NCBI GenBank assembly: GCA_009801085.1
Contig: VNWV01000021.1
Coordinates: 124,001-188,000, forward strand
Direction: 5' to 3'
Length of the DNA: 64,000 nt
Source: Lasiodiplodia sp. COLG20
Lineage: Eukaryota; Ascomycota; Dothideomycetes; Botryosphaeriales; Botryosphaeriaceae
Part shown: in pieces, positions 47,040 to 58,995 of the stretch
Layout: each line of letters opens with the position of its first letter
Numbering within the stretch: position 1 is the first letter of the stretch
Made by a program: the position numbers and the translations under genes
Notes under the pieces: generated by a model
Seen by the model: only the letters and a program-made list of their open reading frames with translations
Told to the model about the DNA's origin: nothing
Databases searched by the model: none

Positions 47040-50003
47040 TTAACCAAGGCCGTGTGCTCTATTGCCATCCTCCTCGTCCTCGTCCTCGTCAGCGCCCAGC
47101 AGCCCCCTCTCTTCCGCCGCGAACCCCTCCGCCCTCAGCGAGCCCCGCCCGACGATGTTCCCCGACTCTCTGATCTCGCCCTCGCCGTTCAGCACGAACC
47201 ACACGTCCTTCTTCGTCAGCAGACCGCGAAGGCAGCCCTTCTCGACGAAGATGACGTAGCGCAGCCCCAGCTTGGAGAACATGCTCACTGTCAGCTGAAG
47301 GCTAGTTTGCGCATTGAGCGTGATTGGTGTCTGGTCCATCCACGGTCGAAGATCGAGGCTGGTTGTCGGATCAGAAAGGGGCTGATGGGCAAAGAACGCC
47401 TCCGTGTCCATCGAGAGGTTGCGAGGCGACGATATCGCCACCGAAAGTGCATATGCGAGCTCTGTACGTGAAATATACCCGAGGAGTATTGCGTCGCGCG
47501 GGTTATCAATAATGGGGAAGCCGCGGAACGAGTGTTGTGACAGCAAGCTGCGCAGGCTCTCGATCGTGTGTCCGGTCGCCGTGATCACGACGAGGTCCTC
47601 AATACGGGTCATAACCTGCGATGCCGGCACGTCGGGAACTGATGAGCCGTCCTCATCGCGGTTGTCCAAGAATGGGTACCCGTTGAAGTGAATCCAGGCT
47701 TCGTAGATACCACGCGGTGAAATCGCGTCGCCAACCCATTTGCTGATCATGACAGCGATCATGATGGGCAACACGTACGTGAGCGCTCCCGTCAGCTCAA
47801 ACATGATGACCACGATCGAGACCGTCATGCGCGTCGCTCCGCCGATGGCCGAAGCGGCGCCAATAATGGCGTAAGTGCCTGGCGTAATACATGGCACGTC
47901 AGGTTCACACGCAGTGAACGGAAATTTGTTCTTGTGCGACATGTGCATGACTCGGACAATGAGTCCCACAGCGCGTCCATAGAGGGCTCCGATGGCCATT
48001 GAAGGAAGAAGAATACCAGCAGGGATCATAAGTCCGAAACTGACCGCTGCAAGGATAACTCCGAGAATAGCGGAGACAATCAGGAGAGAGATAACTTCGG
48101 TATTGGCCTTTCCTGCCTTGCAGAGGCCGAGCTGGTCATCCATGATGTCTCGGCACTCGGCAAAGAGCACGTAAAGCAGTTCTGTAGCCTGCGCGCGCAT
48201 GAACTTGATGGGGAAGTTGATCAAGGCCGTGACGAGGCTGACGGCAACCACTTCACGAATTGGTCCGTTAAAGAAGGGGCTGTCGCGTCGTCTCTCGGCT
48301 ATCTTAAGGTTCAGCTTGATCAAGAAGCCGCCGTAAAGGCCGCCGAGGATACCGATTATGGCGTAGGGGACCATCTCGAACCCATGCCATCCGGAATGGT
48401 AGGTGACTTGATACATGACAAGCTTGTTCGTTCGGAACGGATCGAACCAGTGCAGAGCGACCGCGCCAGTCATGGCGCAGACGAAGCTCTGCCACATAGT
48501 TTTGTCTGGGAAGTAATAGGACAGAGTCTGAAACAGTGAGCGGGAAGGCTATGTAGAGGCTGAAGTTCAGGGCTGAACGTACCTCAAGACTGAAAAGCAC
48601 ACCTCCAACGGGAGCTCCGAAAGCCACTGAAATACCAGCAGCGGCAGCCGCAGAGAGTACCTCCCGTTTGCGTGCTGCAAAATTGTTAGCAGATGGAGTC
48701 AATTTGAGGAGCATGGAGCTAACCTTCGTTGCCATTAAGATTTTTGAAGAATTTCATGAAAAGATTTGCGAAGCAGCAGGCGACATGGACCAAGGGCCCT
48801 TCTTTGCCAACCCACAGCCCGGAAGCGACAGAGAGACACTGTTTTATTATTAGTCAGATGCAATCGCATTGCAATGCAGGGACGTACCAGGCCGAGGGAC
48901 TTGATGATCAAGGTCCAGCCGCCCATGAAGTAGCGTATGACAAAACCACCCAAAACGGTTTTAATCTCAGGGATGCCGCTATGTTTGGCATAAATGGCGT
49001 GGTTTTTGACCAAGATAGTGGCACATGCCGCAAATAGGACCTGTCAATCGTCAGTAACATGGCGGCGCATCACTAGTTTATGACGTACAGAGAAAATAAT
49101 GAAGAAGAGGTATTCGACGATGTAGCTGCCGGACTTGGAGGTGGCGCCAAGAGCACTACTCCAGGGATGCCAGTCGGCGCACTGCGCCAGTTCTGCGAGG
49201 TGTCAGCGACGCAGACAGAAAAAGATGAATGTGCATACCAGCGTATCCCCAGCAGCAGAAGTTCCTATGCAAGTAGAACTTGCCGTCTCCACCCTCGTTC
49301 TTGCAATATCCCGTCTTCAGGTCGCCTAGCCAGTCACTCACAACATCGATGCAGGCGGAGACCAATCCGCTTGCCAGACCTGTTAGGATCAGCACGATCC
49401 AGATCTGACTCGCGTCCCCAATCTGCTTGAGCTGGCCCAGAACGCCTGATGCGCCGGCGTGTAGCAAGCGCAGGCGCTGTCGCTCCTTGGCATATTCAAA
49501 GATCCAATCGATAGCTGTGAGGTCGTCATAACCTACGCGGCGGCCGGGACCCTCGATGTACCAATCAACACCAGACGAATCCTTCGCATCGTTTGAGTCG
49601 TCGACCAAGTTACCAGCGACGTCGGGGTTGTCGAGAACGGAATTGCTACGTATGCGACGGTGCTCGGCGCGCGACGAGGAGGGGCGCTGGATGGGCGTGG
49701 ACTGGCGCGAGGTGAACAGCTTGGGGAGTGCGGAGAGCGTGATGCCATTGGAGCTCAGGCTCTTGTTACGGCGCTTGAAGGACACCCTGCGGGGGTCAGC
49801 GGGTGACGCGCGAGCAGCCTGGGAGAGGGATCGCACTGCTCCTGCAAGCCGGGGCCCAGCGGGTCGTCGTCGAGCAGGTTCGTTTCGTCATCGCTAGCCT
49901 GGCGTTCGTGGGGCGTCGAGTGACCGGAGGGCGTGCGGCTGCGACTCTGCGAAGCTTCGGCGTAGGGATGGCTATTGTCGCGGGAGCTGGCGGAGGCGGA
50001 CAT
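47040..50003 (-). CDS. CLC-family chloride channel/transporter with CBS pair
   Basis: Seven exons: 50003-49837, 49786-49239, 49192-49089, 49040-48888, 48838-48724, 48674-48583 and 48527-47040. The six introns are 46-55 nt with canonical borders. They give 888 residues. A disordered Ser-rich N-terminus of about 130 residues precedes the core. Family motifs are HSGIPE at 293-298 (the anion-selectivity GSGIP position), GKEGP at 335-339 with the gating Glu337, [12 protein letters not shown], and [15 protein letters not shown] for the second selectivity segment. Two CBS domains follow ([11 protein letters not shown]... and [12 protein letters not shown]...LTKKDVW), ending in an acidic tail. The gating glutamate and HSGIPE form suggest a Gef1/ClC-3-like chloride/proton exchanger of Golgi, vacuole or endosome. 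The ATG at 50003 (MSASASSRD) is chosen because the frame closes a short way upstream. Confidence 0.93.
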
Positions 50004-50588
50004 GGGGGAGGAGGGCTGCTGCTGGCGCAAAGGCAGCAGCGGGCATGCTCAAGAGCGGTTGTCGGGGAGTTGAGTGCGATGTCGCATTGGCCGCGGCGGA
50101 TTGCGCCTGGGGCCTTGCGGGAGCTGGTGCTCAGCAGTGAGCTCAGCCCTGCGCCGCCAAGCCCGCCCAGGCCCCAAAGCTCTTGTTCTTCTTCACAGCT
50201 GTCCACTCCAGGCCCAGCCAACCACGCGTCGTTTGCGCAGACAAGGGCTTGTGCTCTGTCCTTTCTCCCATCCAAATGCGTCGCCCGTCGCCGCCTTGCT
50301 GCGGATCGCGGCCCCTTTCATCTGGCGCAGGGACCGCATCATCACCGCCGGTTCTTGATGCAGCGTCACTGTTGACGCGTCGCAAACACCACCGATTCAT
50401 GGGAGAGCACGCATCACGGAGCAGATGCAGAGGTTCATCCTGCACAACGGCCCGGGAGCTTTGATATAAACGATTGCCGGCTACCCCAGACCGATCCCCA
50501 GCACGTCATCCACGCCTGGCCAGTGCGTCCACGAACAGACGCCTTGGCGACGACCAACCGGACCGCCGGCACACTGGCAGATCACCAA
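50004..50588. other. intergenic between CLC and sugar transporter
   Basis: 585 bases that are 5' flank of the CLC gene and 3' flank of the transporter. GC-rich; overlapping short frames only, none recognised. Confidence 0.5.
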
Positions 50589-52374
50589 TTACTGTTGGCT
50601 GTCCTTCTTGCCGCTCTCGACCATTTCCACATGTTCCACGTTGCACTCAGTCTCCTTGACTGCGTCCACCACCTTATTGACTTTGCCCACCGTTGCGTCC
50701 TTGCCATCGAACAACATGGCCACCGCCTCCAGACTCGGGCCCTTCGTCTCAATGAAGAACACGTACACGACTGCAAACTCGACAGCAATCCACGCCACGT
50801 AGAACCAGTAGAACTTCCAGTCGAACGCTTCCAGTCCCAGCGGATTCACGTACGTGTTGAACGCCCCGGCTGCGCCCGTGAGCAACCAGAAGAGCGCGAT
50901 GCCTTTTGCTCGGAGTGTGTATGGTAGCACCTCGACCACATAAACCATCATGGCTCCCGTCCATCCCAGATTATGTACGCCGCTGTACAGATAGATGAAC
51001 GCGACAGATGCATAGGATGCTGATTTCGATCCTGACCAGCTCTGCCCTTTCTCGACGAAGACTGTGTTCTGTCAGGACTGCCGTCGCTTGCAAAGCAGGA
51101 CATTATACTCACGTCCAGTGCAGATGGTGATCAGCGTAAAGACTAACCACATGAGCGCCATGCTCAGCAGCAAAAGCGGCCGCCGTCCGACTCGTTCGGG
51201 TAGGAACGCGAACGCAACGCTGCACGCCAGGCTGAACATCTGACTCGTCGCCGTGATCAGTGTCTGCTGCAGCTCTGTTTTGATTCCTGCTGAGTTAAGC
51301 ATCGAGTGCAAGTAGTAGCTGACGAGCCCATTGCCAGACCACTGCTTGCAGATGCCGCACCAGATCATGATGAAGCTGCGCCATCGGTTGCCTGGCGTTC
51401 GCCAAAGCTCGCTCCATCGCGTCTGCTTCGCAGCAATCTCCATCTCGATCGTTGAGCAGATTTCGTTGTATTCGTACTGCACTACTGGATCCTCACGATC
51501 GCCATTCGCATGGTAATGCGCAAGGATATCCAGCGCTTTTTCGTGACGGCCTTTGCTGACGAGCCATCTCGGTGACTCGGGGAGGAAGAGAATTCCTACA
51601 GCCTGAAAGATGGACGGGAGTGCTTGGAAAACAGACGGAATGCGCCATGACCTTTGAATCGTTAATGGCGGTTTGAAAAGCTTGGGCCTACTCACCATGT
51701 GCTGCTCATCCGGAAGCTGCCAAAAGTAATCCAGGCAGCCACGATAGCGCCAGTGCTATACTGCGTGTTTGACATGGCTGTTGCTGTAGCACGATGGCTC
51801 GGATAGGCCAGCTCGGCCATAAGGACAGGTCCGATAGCCCCGACAATCACTCCTCCGATTCCAAGGAGGAGCCGGCCAGCTATGAACATGCCCGCTGTCT
51901 CTTGTCAGAGTTGACCCAGTTTCGAACCAGAGAAGCTCACCATTGATGGATCCTGTGGTGAGGGCAGTGCCGACAATGCAAATCGAGGATCCAAGAAACA
52001 TTGCTGTTCGTCGACCAAATCCGTCGGAGAAGACGGTAATGAAGAAAACCCCAAGGATGTTACCAATCCAGTATGAAGCGCTCAGAATCCCGAGCAGACT
52101 GCCTTGAGGGTGGTGGAATTCTGACTGGTGGGTGAGAATAATTTTAACTTTTGAACTTTCAGAACTAACCATTTTGCCAGGTCTTCAGTTGCTGGACATT
52201 GTTGATCAAACTTGCGTCATATCCCTGGACGTACTCAGACATCAACGGGACGAAGAGAAGAAGGTTGAGTTTCAGCAATCCACGATCCTTCCACCAGTGG
52301 CCTGTCTTGTTATCCAGCGGCGTCGTAGCGGCCAGCGCCTGTCTGTCCGTCTGTGCGGTCTTGTGGGCGTGCAT
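50589..52374 (-). CDS. MFS sugar transporter (SP family)
   Basis: Five exons: 52374-52170, 52120-51941, 51894-51696, 51651-51113 and 51061-50589; introns are 44-51 nt. They give 531 residues. Twelve membrane segments are expected. Visible sugar-porter motifs are GYDASLINN at 51-59, GRRTAMFLGS after helix 2, AGRLLLGIGG, PESPRWLVSKGR before the central loop, GRRPLLLLS after helix 8 and ETKGPSLE at 479-486 after helix 12. The layout resembles fungal lactose-permease/hexose-type transporters of the plasma membrane. The substrate cannot be read from the sequence. The last intron acceptor is ambiguous: two AG sites lie seven bases apart, and only the downstream one keeps the frame. It is divergent from the BNR_4 gene across 601 bp, which suggests co-regulation. 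Confidence 0.92.
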
Positions 52375-52975
52375 CTTCGATTAGGCAGAAATCATCACAA
52401 TGCACTGAGAAGAAGTGTGGATGTTGGATGTCTGACTCGAATGTTCCAGCGCCAGGAAGCTTTATTTACACCAAGCCTTCAAGTGGCAGGCATGGCAAAA
52501 AGCCCTCCAATCCTACACTTCGTCTTTTCCTCCAGCTTCGCAGCTAAGACCAACTCAAGCATAAAACTACTGCGCCGCAGGCGCCACGCCATGCACTAGG
52601 GATTACCCCGCAATCCGCGTACCATAACAAGCCGTGCTATGGGGTACCTACGTTGCAGCACATCGTGATTTCTCCGGCGTCGCTTAGCGTGGAGGCGGGG
52701 CATTATAGGATCAGCATGATGCGTCAGCGCATGCCTTGTTGGACCCTATATCCGCCATTAGTCTCGCTGCGTTCTCAGCCGACTGCTCTTATTGATTTAT
52801 CCGTATGCGTCCTCGCTTAGAAAACGCCCCAACTGTTAAGCAAACCGGGAATTCGCAAGTGCGGGGTGAAATGTGATCTCACCCAGACCTCAACAAGCTT
52901 CGACAATTGCTTGTCTACGGCAGGTGTGGCGCTGCACTGTTACACATTTGCTCGCATTTCCAATTAACCGCCACC
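52375..52975. promoter_or_regulatory. divergent upstream region of sugar transporter and BNR_4 gene
   Basis: 601 bp between the start codons at 52374 (minus) and 52976 (plus). No gene is seen here. The plus-strand start has a strong context (CCACCATGA). No TATA box is obvious. Confidence 0.5.
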
Positions 52976-54621
52976 ATGACTTCAAACGGTCATACCCTGG
53001 GTTCGACATCGACTATCAGCGTGCTCGGAGACGATCCACCGCGCACACATCGTATCAATGCCAATTCATTCCAGCAGAGTGCGCTGCTCACAGTGAATGG
53101 CTGGCAGTACGCGGCTTTCTACCAGAGCAAAGACGGTGACAATGGAGACACCATCTGCTACCCGACACTTGCACGACGAGCCCTTTGCGATCCACCAGGA
53201 GGAGAGGATGGAACGTGGGAGTACCTGATCTTTGATGACTATGAGCAGACGAGTGATGATGGGCACAACACAATTTCAATTGGCATCTGCGCCGGCGATG
53301 GCACCATCCATGTTTCCTATGATCACCACTGCGATCCGTACGTCTTTTGTTGAATAATGTGCGTAGTTCAGCTTCAACTAACGACAATAACAGACTAAGA
53401 TACCGTCACTCGACTCAAGGCCTCGCCACTAGTCCACAAGACCACGCGTGGGAAAAGAGCCTCTTCACCAAGACGGCCAACACACTGCCGGGTCTGCCTC
53501 ATTCCAACATAATGGACGAAGTGTCCTACCCGCGCTTCGTCACCGTCAACAGCGACATGCTCCTTACCTATCGGATCGGCCAGTTCGTTGTCCCCCCCTC
53601 CTCCCCGCATTTGTGTGCCCCGCTAACGTGCCATCTTTCCCAACCACCACAGAGCCGGCTCCGGCTCCGACGTGCTGTACGTCTACTCCTCGGCCACACA
53701 CGCCTACACGCCTCTCGGCACGCTCCTCACGGGCGCCGGCAACTCGCCGTACATCAACGGGCTCGACCACGACGCCCGGCGCAACCTGCTGCACGTGTCG
53801 TGGACCTACCGCCGCTTCGTCGAGTACGCGGGCGTCCACGACCCGGGCTCGACCGCGCACAAGGCGCAGGCGGGGCCGAACGGCCCGGAAAATAACTACG
53901 ACCTGTGCTACGCGTGGAGCGCCGACGGCGGCAGGGTGTGGAGGGGAGGCGGCGGGAAGGGCGGCGATAGGATGGTCGCGCTGGCGGATTTGGGCGGCGG
54001 GGAGACGGTGATGCCGACCTGTGAGGGGATCAGGGCGTTTGAGATCCCGATGGGGAGTGGGATTTTGAATCAGGAGGGGCAGTGTGTGGCGCTGGATGGT
54101 GGGTTTTATGTGTTGAATCGGGAGAGGTGCGAGGGGGTGGAGAGGTGGATGGTGTATTGGAGGGAAGCGGAAGGTAAATTGTTTCTCTGTTTCACCCATC
54201 TGTCTCCCTTGCATCACTTATCTTTTTCGTTTTTCTTACGGTGTGGAGAGGAGGGTCTTGCAAGGAAATGAGTTACTGATCGCGCGAATATTCAGGCTGT
54301 TGGAAGCGCAACGCAATCGACGGATTCCTCCCCACTGAGACGGGATCGAGAGGCAGCATCTGTGCAGACAGATATAGCAACGTTTATGCTGTCTTACCCG
54401 GCAACACCGACTCGTCTCTCTCCATTGTGAGAGCGTCCAAGGCGGAGGAAGATTTGCGGTTTGAGACGGTATGGAGACAGGACGGGTTCGATGGCGAGCC
54501 GCTAGTGGATCAAGCGAAAATGGATGATCGTGGCATCATATCCATTTTCACAAGAACGGATAAAGATGCCGGTGGAAAACGTAAGGTCGTAGTCATCGAC
54601 GTTGATTTGGGGGACAGGTAG
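52976..54621 (+). CDS. BNR_4 beta-propeller protein, possible polysaccharide lyase
   Basis: Four exons, 52976-53337, 53394-53582, 53653-54173 and 54296-54621, give 465 residues. It matches the BNR_4 (BNR repeat-containing) family: GWQYAAFYQ near the start, DGTIHVSYDHHCDPLRYRHS around residues 108-127, EVSYPRFV and LLTYRIGQAGSGSDVLYVY, GNSPYINGLDHD...LHVSWTYR at about 213-237, then NYDLCYAWSADGG, LNQEGQCVALDGG and a closing GEPLVDQAKMDDRGIISIF. The conserved His, Tyr and Arg pattern is that of propeller-fold enzymes; the family includes lyases acting on uronic-acid-containing sugars. No signal peptide follows MTSNGHT, so it should be cytosolic. The second intron uses a GTTCGT donor, the least typical border. 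Enzyme activity is inference. Confidence 0.82.
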
Positions 54622-54756
54622 GACATGGTGTAGTAGTGACGTAAGGTGCGCTACGGCCGGCGTTTGCGACCGCAGGCGTTGAACCTCCGTTGATAACTCC
54701 GCAGGGAGCATTGATAATTCTTTCTCAAATCTTTCTTTCTACTTCCTGAAGCGAAA

Positions 54757-54999
54757 ATGCAGGCCTCAACATTGAAAAAGTTATCTGTTTCTAAATTGAC
54801 TGTTTCGCCCCGTGCTGTTGCCCAGCGTGGGATCTCGTCATCCGCAGCTCGGCTGCTGTCGACACGGTCGAGACCAAGCTGCAGCCAGCCCCGCGAATGG
54901 AGCAGCGCCACTGCACAGCGCAGCTGCTCCAACGCCTTGTGCTTGCTGGATTTGCAGCGTATGCAGCCCGGTCGCACCTTCTCTACGAGCCCAGTCTCT
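54757..54999 (+). other. possible alternative first exon with mitochondrial presequence
   Basis: An ATG-started frame of 81 codons reads MQASTLKKLSVSKLTV, then QRGISSSAARLLSTRSR and ends RTFSTSPVS exactly at a GTAAGT donor. It is rich in Arg, Ser and Ala with almost no acidic residues, like mitochondrial presequences. A CCAAG acceptor immediately before the ATG at 55170 would fuse it in phase to the dehydrogenase over a 170-nt intron. Because the downstream ATG is itself a good start, two protein forms are conceivable. The middle part (Cys/Gln-rich) is less typical and may contain another small intron. Confidence 0.4.
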
Positions 55000-55169
55000 G
55001 TAAGTGACATCATCATTACCCGCGGAAACTGCATGTTGTGCCCCTCCCTTCCATTTTGGTTAAAAGCCCGGCTCTCACCCTTGACTTAAACTTTCAATCA
55101 CAATCACAACGAGCCCTGCAACTCTGCTCTTCAGTCAATCACAGACAACACTGACGATATCCACCCAAG

Positions 55170-56157
55170 ATGGCTCCTACCAACAACAACCAGGACTTCC
55201 AGCTGAGTGAAGTATTCAATGTCAAGAACAAGGTTGCCCTCGTCACAGGCGGTGGCTCGGGTATCGGCCTGATGGTATGCATCCCTCATCTCCATCCATT
55301 GATGTGACACTTCGCTAAGCACACATGCAGGCCACTCAAGCTCTCGCCGTGAACGGAGCCAAGGTCTACATCGTCGGCCGCACCAAGGAGAAGCTCGACA
55401 AGGTCGTCGAGGTGTATGGCCAAGACATCCCCGGCGAGATCATTCCGCTCGTGGGCGATGTGACGGACAAGGAAGGCGTGGAGAAGCTCGTCAAGGAGAT
55501 CGAGTCGCGCGAGAAGTGCCTCTGTATCCTGATCAACAACGCCGGTATCGCTTCCCCAAAGACGGCGGTAGACGGTGAGAATGCGGAAGAACTGAAGAAG
55601 AACCTGTTCGAGCCTACTACGTAAGTTGTTTAGCTTTTCTTCGAAGAATTGCAGTGCTGACATGAGAATTTAGCGTCAAAGAATGGACGGACATCTACGC
55701 CACCAACGTCGTCGGTCCTTACCTCATGGCCACAGCCTTCTTGCCGCTGCTGCAACGGGCAACGGAGCACCAGCACGGCTTCTCGGGCACCATCATCAAC
55801 ATCACATCCATCAGCGGCATGGTCAAGATCTCGCAGGGCCACTTCTCGTACAACGCCAGCAAGGGAGCCTTCATCCACCTCAACAAGATGCTTGCCTCGG
55901 AAGTTGCCAAAGCCGGCTTGAAGATCCGCATCAACAGCATCGCGCCCGGCGTCTTCCCGAGCGAGATGACGACGCAGGAGAGCGGCGATGACCAGAAGAG
56001 CTGGATGCCCAAGGATACGAAGGGCGGTTTGCCCGCGCAGCGGCCCGGCAACGATAGGGATATGGCCAGTGCAATCCTGTTCGCTGCGACCAACCAGTAC
56101 CTCAACGGCCAGAACTTTGCGGTCGATGGTGGCTACCTCACGCAGGTCGGACAGTAG
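55170..56157 (+). CDS. Short-chain dehydrogenase/reductase
   Basis: Three exons, 55170-55274, 55331-55620 and 55674-56157, with introns of 56 and 53 nt, give 292 residues from the ATG at 55170. The Rossmann cofactor motif TGGGSGIG is at 26-33, followed by VYIVGRTKEKLD, whose Arg after the second strand favours NADP(H). NNAGI and the ITSIS...YNASK centre supply catalytic Ser177/179, Tyr191 and Lys195, with IAPGVFPSEMT after it. The C-terminus NGQNFAVDGGYL is typical of classical SDRs. The closest resemblance is to the RhlG-like group of fungal SDRs; the substrate is unknown. An upstream leader exon may add a mitochondrial targeting sequence (see 54757-54999). It lies 548 bp after the BNR_4 gene on the same strand. 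Confidence 0.93.
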
Positions 56158-57154
56158 GCGGTGACTGGGAGCGCTTGTCAGCCAAGCCGTACGAAGAAGA
56201 TGTATGATTAATGACCAAAAAGGAATAAGGATAACCGGGGTGTTTCAATTGCACAGTTTAATCGTTCGTGAACGGAGACAGGGCGTTCAATTTTGACCGG
56301 GTTGGTTCCGTGCTGCCATCTGCTGCTGAGTGACCCGGAGACAGACAGATGCTGGATCTATCATCTTGGGATTATCACGCAGATCAGGCATTAAAGTTTC
56401 CCAAAATAAGACTGCTGAGCAGTAAGTGACTCAGTTGTGGTCTATCGCTCGCGTGGCGTCTCACACGACCAGATACGCAGGACGATAAGGTTGAGGGTAC
56501 AGATTCCAGCGCCACGGATCCGGCTTACATCCGGCACAGTGGTCGAGGTGCCGTTCATCTTCAAAGAGGCAGTTGCCGGAGGGTGTTGTCCATGTGCAAT
56601 GGACCGGCGAAGCCGGCGATGGTTAACCGGCGTTTGCCGGGGCAGGGAGGACAGAGAACAGCGGGACCCTGATACGCTCCCCGGCCCACGCCTTCTCCGC
56701 AAATGCACAGTGTCCAGCTTATCAGAAGCTCCGCTTTTCGTGATCGCCCCGGCAAGGGCCGCTCGAGGAAACGAGCAGGCGAGGAGGGGGCGGCGAGCGA
56801 TAGCAATTTGGCATACTTTTTTCTCTGCGGCGCGGGCCAGGCGGAGCCCTACCAGACGGGACGACGCCTCCGACAGGCCGCCGTTTGCTTCGCCAAAAGC
56901 CCCCGGCCGGCAAACCTGGGTCCCTCTCGCAAGTCATAACGATTACGGCTCGCTCCCGCGTTAGACTGCGCCGCGCAGCCCAACCTCTTTTCTTTCTTCT
57001 TCAACCTCAGCTGCTGTTTTCTGCTCGGCAGCTCAGAAGGCTCGCACGCTCCTCTTCCCCTCTCTCATCGTCGTCGCACATCCCACAAATCTCCTCCTCC
57101 CCCGACTTGTGTCGTACGACAAAAAGTCCCGCCACCGGCTCGTGACTATCCGCC
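56158..57154. other. intergenic; 5' leader of the APC permease at its right end
   Basis: About 1 kb. Roughly 56980-57110 is pyrimidine-rich (CCTCTTTTCTTTCTTCTTC and CTCCTCTTCCCCTCTCTC), a typical fungal transcription-start and leader region for the permease. Elsewhere only unrecognised short frames occur. Confidence 0.5.
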
Positions 57155-58995
57155 ATGGCCGAGTACTCCAAGGAAACGGGCGAGTCCAAGGCTCCGGCTG
57201 CGGCCAAGACGGTATCGGTGGATGCACACGATGCAGACCGATTGCGTCTGGAGCAGATGTGAGTTGTTTGGGAAGGAAGGTGTTTTTAAGATGCGGCTGT
57301 TTTGCTGACATGCGAGGCGGCAGGGGCCACGAGCAGGAGCTGAAGCGGCACTTTACTGTTTGGAGCTTGATCGGCTTGGCTTCAACCACGACCATTTCTT
57401 GGACTGGCTTGGGTCTTGGGTGAGTTTCGCTACGTACCCGCCCTGGGGAAAGGCGATGGATTGCTGATGTTTGCTTGAAGTCTGATCGCAGAGATCAATG
57501 CAGGCGGCCCCGGTGCCGTCATCTACGGCTTCATCCTGGTGTGGATGCTGCAATGCTTCCTCGGCGCCTCATTGGCCGAGTTTGTCTCGGCATATCCCAC
57601 CGAGGGCGGCATGGTGCGTTTGCATGTTGATGTGCATTGGATGAGTGCTGATACAGAAATAGTACCACTGGGTTGCTGCCATCGCGCCGCGCAAGCACAG
57701 CGGCTTCCTCTCTTTCATCACCGGCTGGTGGAGCTGCTGCGGCTGGATCTTCACCACTGCCTCGACCAATCTGGTCTACGCCCAGAACTTCATGGCACTC
57801 ATCGCACTGTACCGTAGTGATCTTGTCATCGAGACGTGGATGACGTTCGTCGTCTACCAGGTCACCAACTTGGCCACAGCCAGCATCGTGCTCTTCGGAA
57901 ACAAGATCATTCCCGCGCTGAACAAGTTCTCGCGTAAGCTGATATTTGCTCGATCCTGTTCAAAATACTAACTGCAAGTCAGTCTTCTACCTCCAGGTGG
58001 CCTGGTTCGTCCTGATGGTCACGGTCGCCGCCTGCGCACCGCGTCACAACGACGCCACCTTCGTCTTCCGCACGTGGGTCAACAACACGGGCTGGCAGAA
58101 CAACGTCATCTGCTTCATCACCGGCCTCGTCAACCCGCTGTACTCGCTCGGTGGCCTCGACGGCATCACCCACATCACCGAGGAAATGCCCAACCCGTCG
58201 CGCAACGCACCGCTCGCCCTGCTCATCACGCTGACCATCGCCTTCGTCACCGGCCTGACGTACCTCATCACCCTCATGTTCTCGGTGCAAGACTACGCCG
58301 CCCTCGCCGACACGTCGACAGGCCTGCCGCTCGCCGAGCTCTTCCGGCAGGCCACCAACTCGACGGGCGGCGCCTTCGCCCTCATCTTCCTGCTCTGGAT
58401 CGCGCTGGGGCCGTGCATGGTCGGCTCGCAGCTCAGCACCAGCCGCGTGGTGTGGGCATTCGCGCGCGACCGGGGCCTGCCGCTGTCGTCGCAGCTGGCG
58501 AAAGTGTCGGAGCAGTTCCGGGTGCCGTTCAACGCGCAGCTGTTCGTCACGGCCATCTGCGCGGCGCTGGGCTGCCTCTACCTGGGGTCGTCGACGGCCT
58601 TCAACGCCATGCTCGGCTCGGCCGTCACCATCAACAACATCGCCTACCTCATCCCCATCCTGACCAACCTGCTGCAGCGCCGCCAGGTCCTCGTCCGCGG
58701 CAAGTTCCACATGGGCACCTGGAAGGGCATGGTGGTTAACGCTGTTACCGTCTGCTGGCTCGTCTTTGCGATTGTCTTCTTCTCGTTCCCGTACTACCAG
58801 CCCGTGACGGCCGAGAACATGAATTATACCTGTGTTTGTGTGGGTGGCATCGGCATCATTGCGCTGACGTGGTGGTTCGTGGCGGGTAAGCGGTTTACGG
58901 AGAAGATGGCGAAGGCGAAGGAGGATGAGGTTTCGAGGGAGGCGGCCGAGGCGGTGTTGAGAGGTGGGGTTGTCCCTGTGAAGGGGGCTGAGTAG
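57155..58995 (+). CDS. APC-superfamily amino-acid/choline-type permease
   Basis: Five exons, 57155-57258, 57324-57419, 57481-57613, 57663-57933 and 57983-58995, with introns of 49-65 nt, give 538 residues. After a polar N-terminus, KRHFTVWSLIGLASTTTISWTGLGLG opens the first helix, then EINAGGPGAVIYGFI, ASLAEFVSAYPTEGGMYHWV (the consensus amphipathic region), and FITGWWSCCGWIF. NPLYSLGGLDGITHITEEMPNPSRNAP is the signature of the fungal UGA4/HNM1/BAT group of transporters for GABA, choline and related amines. About twelve membrane segments are expected at the plasma membrane. Without an alignment the substrate (choline, GABA or another amino acid) stays open. The acceptor of intron 4 was set by frame to the second of two nearby AG sites. 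Confidence 0.9.

Noticed and set aside
57979..58710. 243-codon minus-strand frame rich in Glu, Arg and Val
   Set aside because: Antisense shadow of the APC permease.
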